20,000 nt of DNA from Symbiodinium natans (lineage: Eukaryota; Sar; Dinophyceae; Suessiales; Symbiodiniaceae): assembly GCA_905221605.1 (NCBI GenBank), contig CAJNDS010002204.1:1-20000 (forward strand), given 5' to 3'. Below are positions 1 through 7,863 of the stretch, piece by piece (positions within the stretch are counted from its first letter, which is position 1; every line of letters begins with the position of its first letter). A model generated the notes under the pieces. That model ran no database searches. It was not told where the DNA came from and saw only the letters and a program-made list of their open reading frames with translations. Made by a program: the position numbers and the translations under genes.

Positions 1-198
1 CACACAAACACACACACAAAAACACACACAAAAACACACACAAACACACACACAAAAACACACACAAAAACACACACAAACACACACAAACACACACAAA
101 CACACACAAACACACACAAACACACACAAACACACACAAACACACACACAAACACACACAAACACACACAAACACACACAAACACACACAAACACACA

Positions 199-233
<35 letters not shown>

Positions 234-290
234 ACACACCCACACACCCACACACCCACACACCCACACACCCACACACCCACACACCCG
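1..290. repeat. Compound CA microsatellite
   Basis: A run of CA dinucleotides interrupted regularly by extra A or C. Roughly the first 210 bases use an AAACACACAC-type unit of 8-10 bp. From about 231 the unit becomes CCCACACA (8 bp). The block starts at or before the window edge and ends in CGCGCCCCC. Confidence 0.97.
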
Positions 291-910
291 CGCCCCCATA
301 TGCATCAGCACATGCACCCACCCTCGCGCGCAACCAGTGACGCAGCATCTGCCACGCAGCATGTGGCGGAATCACTTCCTTTACGCAAGGTGCGGCTCTA
401 GCAGATGAAGCACCGGAAGGCGGCCATGCTTAGGCGGCTTAAGTTCAAGAAGCTGTGGGCACGCAGGTTGCTGCAGCACTTAAGTAGTCGTGTATCTTTG
501 TTTCAACAAACTGGCAGCGAGATCCAATGCAACCCCGACTCGTGCAGGGTGCTTGTGCTGCTACCTTCCCAAGTACGAGGAGTGTAAGATGCACAGACAG
601 GGCCAGAACTAGATTCCTAGATGTCCCAGTGCAAGTTCTCCACCTTGCATACACGGACTTTGCCAATGCTTCTGGGTTCGGATATCATATGCTTCAAACT
701 TCAAACATTGTACTAGAGATCGCGAATTACTTCATGCAGCTCTGCCCGCGGAGACGGATGGAAAAGCTGCGGTCACTTCGTGCCACCATCAGAGATTCGC
801 TTAGCAGAGCGGTTGCCACAAAGCTGTGGCCGCATGCGCTCAGCCAGGACTCGCCGTACGGCAAGTCTCTCCTCGAAGGCTTCCCGGGCGCGATCCAGCA
901 ACCTTGCCAG
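291..910. other. Unassigned region, no supported gene
   Basis: Apart from short open frames on both strands I see nothing convincing. The longest is an ATG-started plus-strand frame of 141 codons from 527, which ends inside the telomere-like debris at 911-985. That frame has no recognisable motif and is about what chance would give at this base composition. Confidence 0.5.
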
Positions 911-985
911 GATTTAGGTTTCAGACACGGTTTCAGATGGTTTCAGGCCTAGGGTTCCCGTCTCAAAGCGGCTTTGGGTTTAAGG
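911..985. repeat. Degenerate TTTAGGG telomere-like tract
   Basis: Plus-strand TTTAGG, CTAGGG and TTTGGGTTTAAGGGG words are mixed with three near-tandem copies of GGTTTCAGA at about 917-945. This is a decayed interstitial plant-type telomere motif. It is too degenerate to be a functional telomere. Confidence 0.6.
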
Positions 986-1059
986 GGCAAAGCCATCGGT
1001 TCTCGAAATGGATGCTGAGCGACGGACGACAACAACCCCATCGATGCCTGAAGCCCTAA

Positions 1060-1122
1060 ACAAACACGCGCGCACCCCCACACATGCACACACGTACAAC
1101 ACCCATGCAGATGTACATACAT
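1060..1122. repeat. Short degenerate CA/CG-rich simple sequence
   Basis: Imperfect ACACGCGCGCAC and ACACATGCACACACG tract preceded by GCCCTAAAC. It looks like a decayed relative of the CA arrays at the window ends. Confidence 0.6.
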
Positions 1123-1337
1123 CAATCAGAGACACCTTCTAGGAGATGCCCCCCTCATGGGAGACGTGGCCGGCAACACTTGTAAAGCGCGAAGTCGCAG
1201 TATAAAGCGCCAGGCCGCTGCTCGTAAGCCTCCGGGTCCTGCAGCTTTTCGGCGCCTTTGGCTTGGAAGGCTCTCCGAAGCAACCCGAGCTCCTCGCAAC
1301 AAACGGGTCTATTCGGGTGCGTGTGCTACTCCGGCTC

Positions 1338-1508
1338 TTAGATGCAGGATCTTGGAAACCCGGGAGTTTTGGGACAGTCCTTGAAGAGAATGCTCATCTG
1401 CCGAGCCGTCTGGCCAGACAGGCCCTCGTCGAAGCTCTGGTTGACCAAAGCCTCGAAGCGGCCGCAGGACTCGGAGGTCAGCAAGACCAGTGCGGTGTCC
1501 GCATCTTC
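1338..1508 (-). CDS. Candidate exon, unknown protein
   Basis: An open minus-strand segment reads EDADTALVLLTSESC, then a region containing FEALVNQSFDEGLSGQTARQ, and ends in KTPGFPRSCI at a stop. The proposed upstream border is the acceptor-like CCACGCCAG followed by G, and GAA then starts a codon. The residue mix is balanced between hydrophobic and charged, unlike the overlapping frames. No GT donor is evident at the downstream end, so that border is unknown. I do not recognise a family. It could equally be a fragment of a decayed gene, and two other frames are open over most of this stretch. Confidence 0.28.
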   Translation of the reverse strand, partial: EDADTALVLLTSESCGRFEALVNQSFDEGLSGQTARQMSILFKDCPKTPGFPRSCI

Positions 1509-1539
1509 CTGGCGTGGAGTGCAGAGTCTGACTCCTAGA

Positions 1540-1990
1540 CTCCATAGCGACAGAGCCATAACCCCTAACTCTCCCTGACGCCTCACTCAGCTTGGTCATA
1601 GCGCGGGTATCCAGAACCTTCGAGACCAGGAGGCCTGCAAGCTGCTTTGTCTTAGGCCATGGCGCTCATTTGAATACCATATACAGATACACCATGGAAA
1701 TTAGCAAGCCGGTGGTATTGGGCTATAATTGCCTTACTTGGGTTATCCTACTGAAAAACTTTACGACCCACCACGTCCCTTGAATCTCTATGTAGAGGGG
1801 CTCGAAAGTGCGAATGGGTTGTGAGTTTTCGCAAGGGCCTCGCAAAGGTTTGAACTTGCCAAGGATTTCTTTCTGCTAGGCCTCATATAAGAGATTGACT
1901 CAGGGCTTACGGCCGCTGACGCCTTTGGGCAAGTCTCGCGATGATGCTGGTTCAAAGGGTATAGGGTGCGAGGAAGAGGCTGCGTGCACG
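1540..1990. other. Unassigned region
   Basis: No supported gene, repeat or structure. The bases between 1660 and 1800 are slightly more AT-rich than their surroundings. Confidence 0.5.
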
Positions 1991-2050
1991 ACCGTCTTCA
2001 AGATCTGTGGCACCGGTACAACCGTCTTCAAGATCTGTGGCACCGGTACA
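1991..2050. repeat. Perfect 30 bp tandem duplication
   Basis: The 30-base unit beginning ACCGTCTTCAAGATC occurs twice head to tail without a mismatch (1991-2020 and 2021-2050), followed by ACC of a third start. On the minus strand it would encode a repeated VPVPQILKTV decapeptide, but no supported gene covers it. The identity of the copies suggests a recent event. Confidence 0.97.
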
Positions 2051-2100
2051 ACCACAACATTTTTCATAACATGATATAAAATATTTTTCGGCGTGCAAAG

Positions 2101-2160
2101 CAATGCGATGCAATGCGTTGCAATGTAGTGCAAGGTAAAGTGATGCAATGTGATGTCAAT
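2101..2160. repeat. Decamer repeat CAATGCGNTG, decaying
   Basis: Four consecutive 10 bp units (CAATGCGATG, CAATGCGTTG, CAATGTAGTG, CAAGGTAAAG) are followed by GATGCAATGTGATG. The period equals about one DNA helical turn. The unit is not shared with the neighbouring 30 bp duplication. Confidence 0.85.
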
Positions 2161-2408
2161 GACAAAGAAGAGGCCATATGCCGCAAGATGCAAAGTATAG
2201 ATTATGATATCATGAAGGCTTCAAGGCCCATGATGGCCGATGAAAGCCATACTCCATGGACGCCTTTGGGAATCCAAGCCCGCGTGCTCCCCCACCAGTG
2301 CCTGCCAGAGGAATCATGGCAGACCAAGCCTCCTTGGCTGGCATGGTTTAGCTGAGGCTTTCAGGAAATCAGCAGTAATCCGTTTCGGCGGCGCTTCTTA
2401 GGAGGATC

Positions 2409-2657
2409 TTACTGTGTAAGATCTAAGTTGGAGCCTGCTATTTGCTGAATCTCCCCTATACTGTGGTCTGAAGGCCCATGCCAAAAAAAACCCGCACTGA
2501 CACAGAGAGCCAAGCCTGAATTGAAAGGAACAACACCCATGGGCCGAGCTTCTTGCAGTGCCTCTTCGTGGAGAGCCTCCACCTTCTGAAAGACCCCGTA
2601 GCCTGCTTTGGAGAGATGCAAACTCACCTTCCCAGTCTTGAGCAGTTTGGCCAACAC
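2409..2657 (-). CDS. Candidate exon, unknown protein
   Basis: An 82-codon open minus-strand segment with a helical, charged stretch (VFQKVEALHEEALQEARP) followed by a more hydrophobic one (LALCVSAGFFWHG), ending at a stop after SNLDLTQ. There is no in-frame ATG at the start and an upstream stop lies close by. Near the start, GGGAAG is followed by GTGAGT, a good donor-like site, and 25 bases later comes CCAAAGCAG followed by G, an acceptor-like site. The coding exon may therefore begin at the GCTACGGGG after that AG. No family recognised. Moderately protein-like, but unproven. Confidence 0.28.
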   Translation of the reverse strand: MLAKLLKTGKVSLHLSKAGYGVFQKVEALHEEALQEARPMGVVPFNSGLALCVSAGFFWHGPSDHSIGEIQQIAGSNLDLTQ

Positions 2658-2712
2658 TCGTCGTTTTCGGGATTACAGTTTCGGAAGGAGTAATCAGAAA
2701 ACTGATCGGGTT

Positions 2713-3018
2713 TCAGGTCGAGGCTTCACGCTTCACTGCGAGCTTTTGCTGCGGGTTGTTGCCGCTTGGACCTCGGATACTTCGAAGCGAGATTGGGGGT
2801 GGTTGCATGAAGGCGGTTTCGAGTGTCCGTTCCGTCCCACTTGGAGCAAGTAGAAAATGTAGTTTTCGATGATCAAGGCTTTGAAGGGTCAGCTTCAAGT
2901 CCTCTCTCCGATTTTGTCCCCAGCCTGCACGTAGATCGAGAAACTGGAGCGAGCAGGAGATGTACGATTGGACGAGTTTCACCTGGTGCGCTCTGACTGT
3001 TGGGTCTCCAGCAAACAA
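2713..3018 (-). CDS. Candidate coding segment, unknown protein
   Basis: About 100 open codons on the minus strand, with KLVQSYISCSLQFLDL and DLKLTLQSLDHRKLHFLL as the most protein-like parts and a Pro/Ser-rich end. It lacks an ATG. A second minus frame over 2873-3097 is also open and similarly plausible, so the frame is uncertain. It lies in line with the minus-strand candidates on either side. No domain recognised. Confidence 0.22.
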   Translation of the reverse strand: MFAGDPTVRAHQVKLVQSYISCSLQFLDLRAGWGQNRREDLKLTLQSLDHRKLHFLLAPSGTERTLETAFMQPPPISLRSIRGPSGNNPQQKLAVKREAST

Positions 3019-3033
3019 GGGTGACCGCGCAGG

Positions 3034-3622
3034 TCACAATGCTGCAAGGATACATGAGGTAGTGGATAAGACTAACAGGTGATGGTGGGAAGAGCACAAA
3101 TCTCTACAACAATAGCCGTTGCAATCGTGGCCAGTGGCGGCATCGGAAAAGGCCAATGCATAGCTCCTGGCTTGCGTCAGGTACTTGTCGAAAGCCGCCC
3201 TCAGCTGCCACCACGTGCTGTCGAGCTCCAGGAGTAGCCAAGCTGTGCTGTCTTCCCTCCTCGGCAAAGCTTTGAGAGCTTCCCGCCGGCCACTGATTTG
3301 TTTAGCAAGCGCGCACAGCCAGTCATGAGCCCAAATACCGTGAGCATCAGAGTTTCGTCCGCAACCCCTTGACTGTACTCCACCAGGAAAAAGCACCAAC
3401 AAACCCACGTTCTTTTTGGGCCGCCCGAAAACCAACGTTTAACATCCCCAGGAGGTCCAAGTACCGCAACAAAGGCTCAGTCGGATTGATGCACGCTGCT
3501 TTCTTTGCCGCTGCTTCCACTCGTCCGAGCGGTGGTGGTAGACTCCAATCAGATGATTCCTCTTTGGGGTTTAGGGTTCCTTGGGAAGAGGCAGTTAGAG
3601 CATTTTCACTTTCGACAAGCAC
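3034..3622 (-). pseudogene. Candidate minus-strand coding region with frame changes
   Basis: Three partly overlapping minus-strand frames read as one broken protein. The upstream part (3347-3622) contains EPLLRYLDLLGMLNVGFRAA and ends near FSWWS. A second frame (3201-3383) carries GVADETLMLTVFGLMTGC. A third (3034-3435) carries LLLELDSTWWQLRAAFDKYL and then LTQARSYALAFSDAATG. The protein-like parts succeed one another in order, which would need at least two frameshifts or unrecognised introns. Several codons end in G or C, as is usual in dinoflagellate genes. No family is recognised. The alternative is chance openness of all three frames. Confidence 0.27.
3563..3580. repeat. Telomere-like GGGGTTTAGGGTT
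   Basis: One clean TTTAGGG with a partial neighbour, plus-strand G-rich orientation, standing alone. Confidence 0.6.
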
Positions 3623-3777
3623 AGCAACGCCTCAAGTTTGCGAAATCCTGCCGCAACCACATGCTCCGAGCCGAAAGCCAAGAAAACAGCAAAAATGAAA
3701 GTTCAGAAATAAAGACTCCAATATCAAAGCCTTAGTAGTACAATAGGACCCTTCTTGTAAGGACGCACCCCTACTAC

Positions 3778-3969
3778 CCCAAGATTCTGAACCTCCCACA
3801 TAGCCCATGACTGCCGGACATGGGTCCGGGAGCGCGACAAGGTCTCCATGGCCCTGGCCGCAGCGCCGACCTCCTCGGCCACCGCGTGGCTGCCTTCAAC
3901 AGGAGGCTTCTCAGCTTGTTGCTGGAGCCTCGTCTTATCTTGGAGTCTAACTACGAGGCCATCAGAAAC
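3778..3969 (-). CDS. Likely internal exon, helix-rich protein of unknown family
   Basis: Exactly 64 codons lie between an acceptor-like GTCTTTCAG followed by G and a donor-like GGG followed by GTAGTA, so the segment would be a phase-0 exon. The translation is alpha-helical and charged: RLQDKTRLQQQAEKPP, then AVAEEVGAAARAMETLSRSR, then HVRQSWAMWEVQNLG. A second pyrimidine-rich AG (CCCCACTTCTTTAG) lies just upstream. The same frame is open from an ATG at 4149 to a stop at 3724 (141 codons), so it could instead be a short intronless gene whose start lies in the 11 bp repeat at 4126-4158. No family recognised. Among the better coding candidates here. Confidence 0.38.
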
Positions 3970-4125
3970 CTGAAAGACATGATGCCTAAAGAAGTGGGGG
4001 CATCGGGAATCTGAACCCTGCGAAGCTTCTTGAGGAAGCCTATTGAGGAAGGCCGCCTCGCTCCAGGCCCCGTCCGCTCGCGGAGAGCAGGGCACCTCAC
4101 CACGAAAGCGCCCGCTCTTCGAATC

Positions 4126-4158
4126 ATCGCAGAGACATCGCAGAGACATCGCAGAGAT
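4126..4158. repeat. 11 bp tandem repeat, three copies
   Basis: ATCGCAGAGAC at 4126-4136 and 4137-4147, then ATCGCAGAGAT at 4148-4158. Further diverged GCAGACC words follow to about 4180. Confidence 0.93.
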
Positions 4159-4223
4159 ATGCAGACCACTTGCAGACCATCTCAGACCCTCCTCTTCCTT
4201 GTGGTGGAAGACGGCCTACAAGC

Positions 4224-4241
4224 ACCCCAAACCTTAAACCC
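4224..4241. repeat. Telomere-like CCCCAAACCTTAAACCC
   Basis: Degenerate C-strand telomere motif on the plus strand. Confidence 0.45.
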
Positions 4242-4452
4242 ACTTTGATGACCTCAGGGGGCATTGGTTCCAGTTTTGGGAAAACACGAAGAGACATGAA
4301 ATCCTCGCAACTGAGCCGCCATGCAGCGCGTCTTCCTTGTCGATCCTGAGTGGATTGGATCTGGAGTCTGGATAAGTCTGGGGCAGCTTTGGGCACAGCA
4401 AGCAACCCGACAGGCCCTAGACACGGGACTGCAATCCACATCCTGAAGCCCT

Positions 4453-5178
4453 TCACGGCCAAGCAAGCGCAAGCGCTCGCTGCATGCCCAAATGTGGATA
4501 CCAACCACAACCTCTGAGGCGAAAGTCGGCTAAAATCGCTAACGCTGCCCAGAAGCAGGTGCTGCAGGTGCAGAGTGGCATTGGCTGGCAGCCGAGAAGG
4601 CTCCAGGCCGACCATGAAGCCTGCGTGGTGCGGTGTGGGTGCTCGGGCTCAGAGGCGCAGCCGACCCAACGAAACATCGAGCCTAAACAACAGACCGACC
4701 CGATATCTTGAACCCTAAACCCCAAAGACCCTTCTAGAACTCGGAGCTTCATGCCAAAGGCCCTTCGCACCAGGCCTCCCTCAAGGCCTGGCAGAAGACC
4801 GTTGCACACTTTGTGCCCCGGCCCAAAGACACTACAGTAAACCCTGAACCCTACAATCCAGACGCCCTGGTTCGGGTGGAGTGTAGATTCATAGCATCCA
4901 GAGCCCCGGCGTGGCACCAAGCGCTGCCCACGCCGAACTTCGTGATTGGTGCTTGAAATCGAAGTTGATCCACGGGTGTCCCACTTAGCTGCCGATTTCA
5001 GAGGCTTCTGTGGAGAGCCTGCGTTGCTGCTTAACGCCTCTGCGTGGATCCAGTGCGCGACTTCGTTCGTTCTGGCACTTCTCGCGTGTTTTTTGCTTGG
5101 CACTTTGGCCAATCCCAGTAGTGCTCCTGTCGCTTTGCTAACCTTTTGCAGGGCCTTTGGCCCACAGTGCTCAGACAT
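4453..5178 (-). CDS. ATG-started 241-codon open frame, unknown
   Basis: One of the longest ATG-started frames in the window. The first 70 or so residues are basic and protein-like (GPKALQKVSKATGALLGLAK, KVPSKKHARSARTNEVAHW, SNAGSPQKPLKSAAKW). The remainder passes through telomere-like debris at 4711-4727 and 4839-4853, where the translation becomes GFRV/LGFRV filler, so only about 4950-5178 is likely to be coding. A donor-like GTTAGC follows CTGCAAAAG early in the frame. A second 241-codon minus frame (5031-5756) overlaps the start in another phase but has no ATG. Function unknown. A lysine-rich N-terminus alone is no evidence for targeting. Confidence 0.25.
   Translation of the reverse strand: MSEHCGPKALQKVSKATGALLGLAKVPSKKHARSARTNEVAHWIHAEALSSNAGSPQKPLKSAAKWDTRGSTSISSTNHEVRRGQRLVPRRGSGCYESTLHPNQGVWIVGFRVYCSVFGPGHKVCNGLLPGLEGGLVRRAFGMKLRVLEGSLGFRVQDIGSVCCLGSMFRWVGCASEPEHPHRTTQASWSAWSLLGCQPMPLCTCSTCFWAALAILADFRLRGCGWYPHLGMQRALALAWP
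4711..4727. repeat. Telomere-like AACCCTAAACCCCAAAG
   Basis: C-strand plant-type telomere words on the plus strand, one perfect CCCTAAA. Confidence 0.6.
4839..4853. repeat. Telomere-like AACCCTGAACCCTAC
   Basis: Two one-mismatch copies of the 7-base C-strand motif. Confidence 0.5.
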
Positions 5179-5280
5179 GGAATGCCAGAGGCACGGCCGA
5201 CATTTTCTGATAGGGCGACTGGGACGGGGATGGGTACTTGCATCGAATTGATGGAGTTATGGAGAGACCCTCTCGAAGAA

Positions 5281-5405
5281 CAAAAAACACCAAAAAAAAC
5301 ACAAAACAGCCTTTTCACATCCAGGCTCGCAACGACAGAAAGCAGCAACCCCCAAAAGAACCGAAAAACCATCGAAAACCCTGAAAAACCGCAAAAGGCC
5401 CCAAA
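5281..5405. repeat. A-rich, AAAACC-type low-complexity tract
   Basis: Poly-A/CA-rich stretch (CAAAAAACACC) followed by irregular GAAAAACC, GAAAACCC and GCAAAAGGCCCC words. On the minus strand this gives the Phe/Gly/Leu-rich translation that keeps one frame open. Likely simple-sequence derived, perhaps from telomere-like repeats. Confidence 0.6.
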
Positions 5406-5590
5406 GACTCCAAGCTGAAGCTTCATCTGGGCGGCTCCGGAGGGCTCGCTCCGAGGCGGTTCGCCCCGCATTGCTGAGCCGACCAATCGACAGGAGCTTG
5501 TGCCTGGGAAGACTCGATACTGCAATTCGGGTCTAGAGTTTATAGGCATCCTTAGAATATTTGAAATCCCGAAACATGCACCATGCACCC

Positions 5591-5650
5591 TTTCCAAAAC
5601 GATAGATAGAATAATTCCAATTTCCAAAACGATGGATAGAATATTTCCCA
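5591..5650. repeat. 30 bp tandem duplication, slightly diverged
   Basis: TTTCCAAAACGATAGATAGA at 5591-5610 recurs as TTTCCAAAACGATGGATAGA at 5621-5640, and the following ATAATTCCAA and ATATTTCCCA also correspond. Two 30 bp copies with a few differences. Confidence 0.93.
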
Positions 5651-5674
5651 GGGGCCAAGATAAGCACCCAGACG

Positions 5675-5734
5675 TGGCTGCTGAGAGAGTGGGTTGGCAG
5701 GAACTGACTGCTGAGAGAAATGGGCTGGCACGAG
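5675..5734. repeat. Second 30/31 bp tandem duplication
   Basis: CTGCTGAGAGAGTGGGTTGGCA is matched 30 bases later by CTGCTGAGAGAAATGGGCTGGCA with one inserted base and two or three substitutions (copies near 5675-5704 and 5705-5734). It is unrelated in sequence to the duplication at 5591 but has the same period. Confidence 0.85.
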
Positions 5735-5930
5735 GGGCGTGGGGTTCCAGAAACAACCCTACACGTAGTTACAATTATCTATGGATGCCTGAACAGAGGC
5801 TCTGGAGAATCTTTATGACCCAGGGCCCAGGTCTATAAGAGTGGAGGTTTCACCAGTGAAGCGCCCCTATCGTTACATTCTATCTAACCTGCCGAGCCCG
5901 ACAAAGGATTGTGGAAGGCCCTGGAGGCTG

Positions 5931-6335
5931 CTATTTAGAGGACAAAGGCACGCCAAGGACGAGAGGGCATAGCTGACGGACTTGAGCTTGCCTGCCCTTG
6001 CTTACCCCATGAGACCGAGGAGACGCAAATGGAACTTCAAATCGCGGTGAATTCGCGGTACTATTTTCGGGTTCGATATGAGGGTGCTCCCACCCCCTCC
6101 TGTCATGCCCCAAAGGCTTGCAAGATTGTTCGATGCAAGCCATTGTTGACAAAGCTGCTGTTGTGGCCAAAGCAACCCAAGAACTCCTAGCTTGTTGAAC
6201 TGCGCAACACCATTGAGAATCTTCGTGCTTGCCCAATGGAAAACTATACTGCGTGCTTATCCTAGAACGGACAACAAGGAGGTTCACACGTCGCGGAAAA
6301 AGCTGCGGCGCCGGACCCCCGATAACATTTGCCAT
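5931..6335 (-). CDS. ATG-started 134-codon open frame, unknown
   Basis: Minus-strand frame with a true ATG, reading MANVIGGPAPQLFPRRVNLL at the start, a hydrophobic middle (SSWVALATTAALSTMACIEQ) and a polar second half (HPHIEPENSTANSPRFEVPF). It ends in PLVLGVPLSSK. The middle hydrophobic run is about 14 residues, too short for a confident membrane segment. No motif recognised and no splice-like border is obvious. It lies downstream of the broken minus-strand region at 6550-7156 and could belong to the same locus. Confidence 0.27.
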   Translation of the reverse strand: MANVIGGPAPQLFPRRVNLLVVRSRISTQYSFPLGKHEDSQWCCAVQQARSSWVALATTAALSTMACIEQSCKPLGHDRRGWEHPHIEPENSTANSPRFEVPFASPRSHGVSKGRQAQVRQLCPLVLGVPLSSK

Positions 6336-6419
6336 GATCGAAAGCCATATGACAACTGTCTACAATCACGATGCCGATGTTGACCCTCACGATGCTTTTG
6401 AAGCCAGAAAAATGGTGCC

Positions 6420-6647
6420 ATGGGCTACCTTAACCATTGTGCCGACTTGCCCAAACTCATCCACGAAGATTTGTTGCAGCTGTTCCAAAAGCGTTACCCC
6501 GACGAAGATTTTGGTTTAGCCGGATGGGCTGCGTCCAACGTGAAGGTTGTCAGATCTCCCACTCATATCCCAAATAAAGCCATAGCTGAAGGTCAGCCGG
6601 CCACTCTCTTGGGTCATCTTCGCGATGAACCAGATTTGTCCCGGTAA
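6420..6647 (+). CDS. Plus-strand 75-codon open frame, unknown
   Basis: ATG-started plus frame reading MGYLNHCADLPKLIHEDLLQ, then FQKRYPDEDFGLAGWAASNV, with the acidic/basic mix of a real protein, ending in HLRDEPDLSR. It overlaps the tail of the minus-strand candidate at 6550-7156, so at most one of the two is real over 6550-6647. No homologue recognised. The neighbouring plus frame ending at 6519 is a less plausible shadow. Confidence 0.2.
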   Translation: MGYLNHCADLPKLIHEDLLQLFQKRYPDEDFGLAGWAASNVKVVRSPTHIPNKAIAEGQPATLLGHLRDEPDLSR

Positions 6648-7156
6648 CCTTTTCGGTGGCCTTGCTCGCCGAAGGGCTGACAGCAGCAAGGTTGATCTGT
6701 CCCTTGCCCTTCACGACCCTGATTCCCAGTTTGACCTCACTTTCGAGCTCGACCATTTTCCGACCTTTTCTTTTTGTTCGTAGGCTTTAAACTGCTGCTG
6801 CTCGAATGGGGCTCCCTGAATAAATTCGTTGGGCTGCCCGGCTACCCTTGGGCGGAAGGCAATTCAAGTTCTTGAAGCTTGCAAATGTCTACGGAAAGCG
6901 GATACGTGCACCCATTCGCCAGTTCAGCCTTGTTCCAAGTCCCTGTCTGTTACTGTATGTAGGCAGTCCTGTCGTACCAACTGGTCCACTCAACACGAAT
7001 TGCCCTTCCATCAAATTTAACACCTTCCTCGACGACCCCAAAATCTGGACCCGAACCAGTGACAGCGATACGCTTGTAGCTGGATGATTCAAAACCGTTC
7101 AGGGTTGGATAGCCGGGTTGATCAAGTTCTGAATATTCATGATGCTGTTGTCGCAA
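6550..7156 (-). pseudogene. Disrupted protein-coding stretch, three frames and an internal stop
   Basis: Frame A (from 7156) reads YPTLNGFESSSYKRIAVTGS, GPDFGVVEEGVKFDGRAIRV and EWTSWYDRTAYIQ. It then meets TAA at 6950-6952, yet stays protein-like in the same frame (NKAELANGCTYPLSVDICKL) to TAG at 6842-6844. Frame B (6714-6863) reads AGQPNEFIQGAPFEQQQFKA then YEQKEKVGK. Frame C (6550-6756, with ATG) continues MVELESEVKLGIRVVKGKGQ and INLAAVSPSASKATEKV to EWEI and a stop. The strong parts abut in order without gaps, as expected of one intron-poor coding sequence hit by an in-frame stop and two indels. An intron starting at AAA/GTGAGG could explain part of it. Family not recognised. Confidence 0.35.
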
Positions 7157-7277
7157 CGCGTAGGGAATGGAACTCTAACAGCTTTCTTCTCAAGGGTGGT
7201 AGCTTTGGCAAGGCTAAGAAGCATGCTACATCACTATGCTGCGTATGTTTACCAGGTTGATAGGAGGCGCGCCGAAG

Positions 7278-7502
7278 CTACATGATGAGCGAGTCGACAA
7301 AGCTAGGGCGAAAATAAGGACCATTCACACATGCATGCCAATGGCCACTCCAAATGGGTTCATGGACCTGAGGTCCAAGGGCCCTTCCAGACATGCCCTG
7401 CGAAGCTGCGAACAGCCACAATAATGTGATATGAGGTGCCCGTATCTGTTGTTCGCGACCTTGCAGGACCCTTGGCTTGACTCCTTTGCCAAGTGGGTAC
7501 AA
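7278..7502 (-). CDS. Weak open frame, both strands similarly plausible
   Basis: A minus frame of 74 codons (containing REQQIRAPHITLLWLF) and a plus frame at 7236-7424 (GGAPKLHDERVDKARAKIRT) cover almost the same bases, and neither shows a motif. I list the minus one because it matches the dominant strand of the window. Could well be non-coding. Confidence 0.12.
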   Translation of the reverse strand: MYPLGKGVKPRVLQGREQQIRAPHITLLWLFAASQGMSGRALGPQVHEPIWSGHWHACVNGPYFRPSFVDSLIM

Positions 7503-7575
7503 CAGGTTTCGCTGCAGCTACGCCGTTTCGCCTACCTTAGGCCTGAGTTGCTACGCAAGTCTGACTTCGCGTGCG

Positions 7576-7791
7576 TTATTTTGCTACTCCGCTAATTGAA
7601 GATACTGCAGAAAAGCGTTGTCTCAAGCCGCTGATTGAAGTTTGTAAGTGAGCGGAGATGGTCCTTTTGTGGCAAACCTCGAGCTCCTGGGTAAATTGTG
7701 TTGGTTTCTTCACAGGGTGGTTGGTCCCAGGTATGACTGCTCGCATCCTGGCTTTAGGTCCTACTTCTTGAGCTTTGCAAAAGTGTCCCAA
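7576..7791 (-). CDS. Candidate coding segment, unknown
   Basis: Minus-strand frame of 71 codons with no ATG at its start (opens with TTG). It reads KAQEVGPKARMRAVIPGTNH, then TQFTQELEVCHKRTISAHLQ, and ends in a stop after SISGVAK. Polar, basic composition. No recognised domain or clear splice border. Confidence 0.2.
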   Translation of the reverse strand: MGHFCKAQEVGPKARMRAVIPGTNHPVKKPTQFTQELEVCHKRTISAHLQTSISGLRQRFSAVSSISGVAK

Positions 7792-7842
7792 TCAATGTTC
7801 ACTCCATGAAACAAATACTAAATCAGTGGCAGTATTCGGTAT

Positions 7843-7863
7843 GAGAAGCCTTAGCGGCTTCTC
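7843..7863. other. Hairpin, 8 bp stem, 5-base loop
   Basis: GAGAAGCC (7843-7850), loop TTAGC, GGCTTCTC (7856-7863), a perfect stem. It is followed by AAAATAAAAGGGCCCTT, which contains a further palindromic AAGGGCCCTT. Confidence 0.85.

Noticed and set aside
1-290. Array with regular spacing considered as a CRISPR
   Set aside because: There are no unique spacers between the units. It is a plain microsatellite.
527-952. ATG-started plus-strand frame of 141 codons
   Set aside because: Ends in telomere-like debris, no motif, competing frames. Kept only as part of an unassigned region.
2217-2240. GGCCCATGATGGCC imperfect palindrome
   Set aside because: Short and imperfect. Expected by chance at this composition.
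1919-2270. GACGCCTTTGGG repeated at 1919 and 2259
   Set aside because: Only 12 bases with unlike flanks. No support for a repeat family.
5031-5756. Minus-strand 241-codon frame
   Set aside because: It starts at TTG, and its Phe/Leu-rich middle is just the A-rich simple sequence read on the other strand. The overlapping ATG-started frame reads better over 5031-5178.
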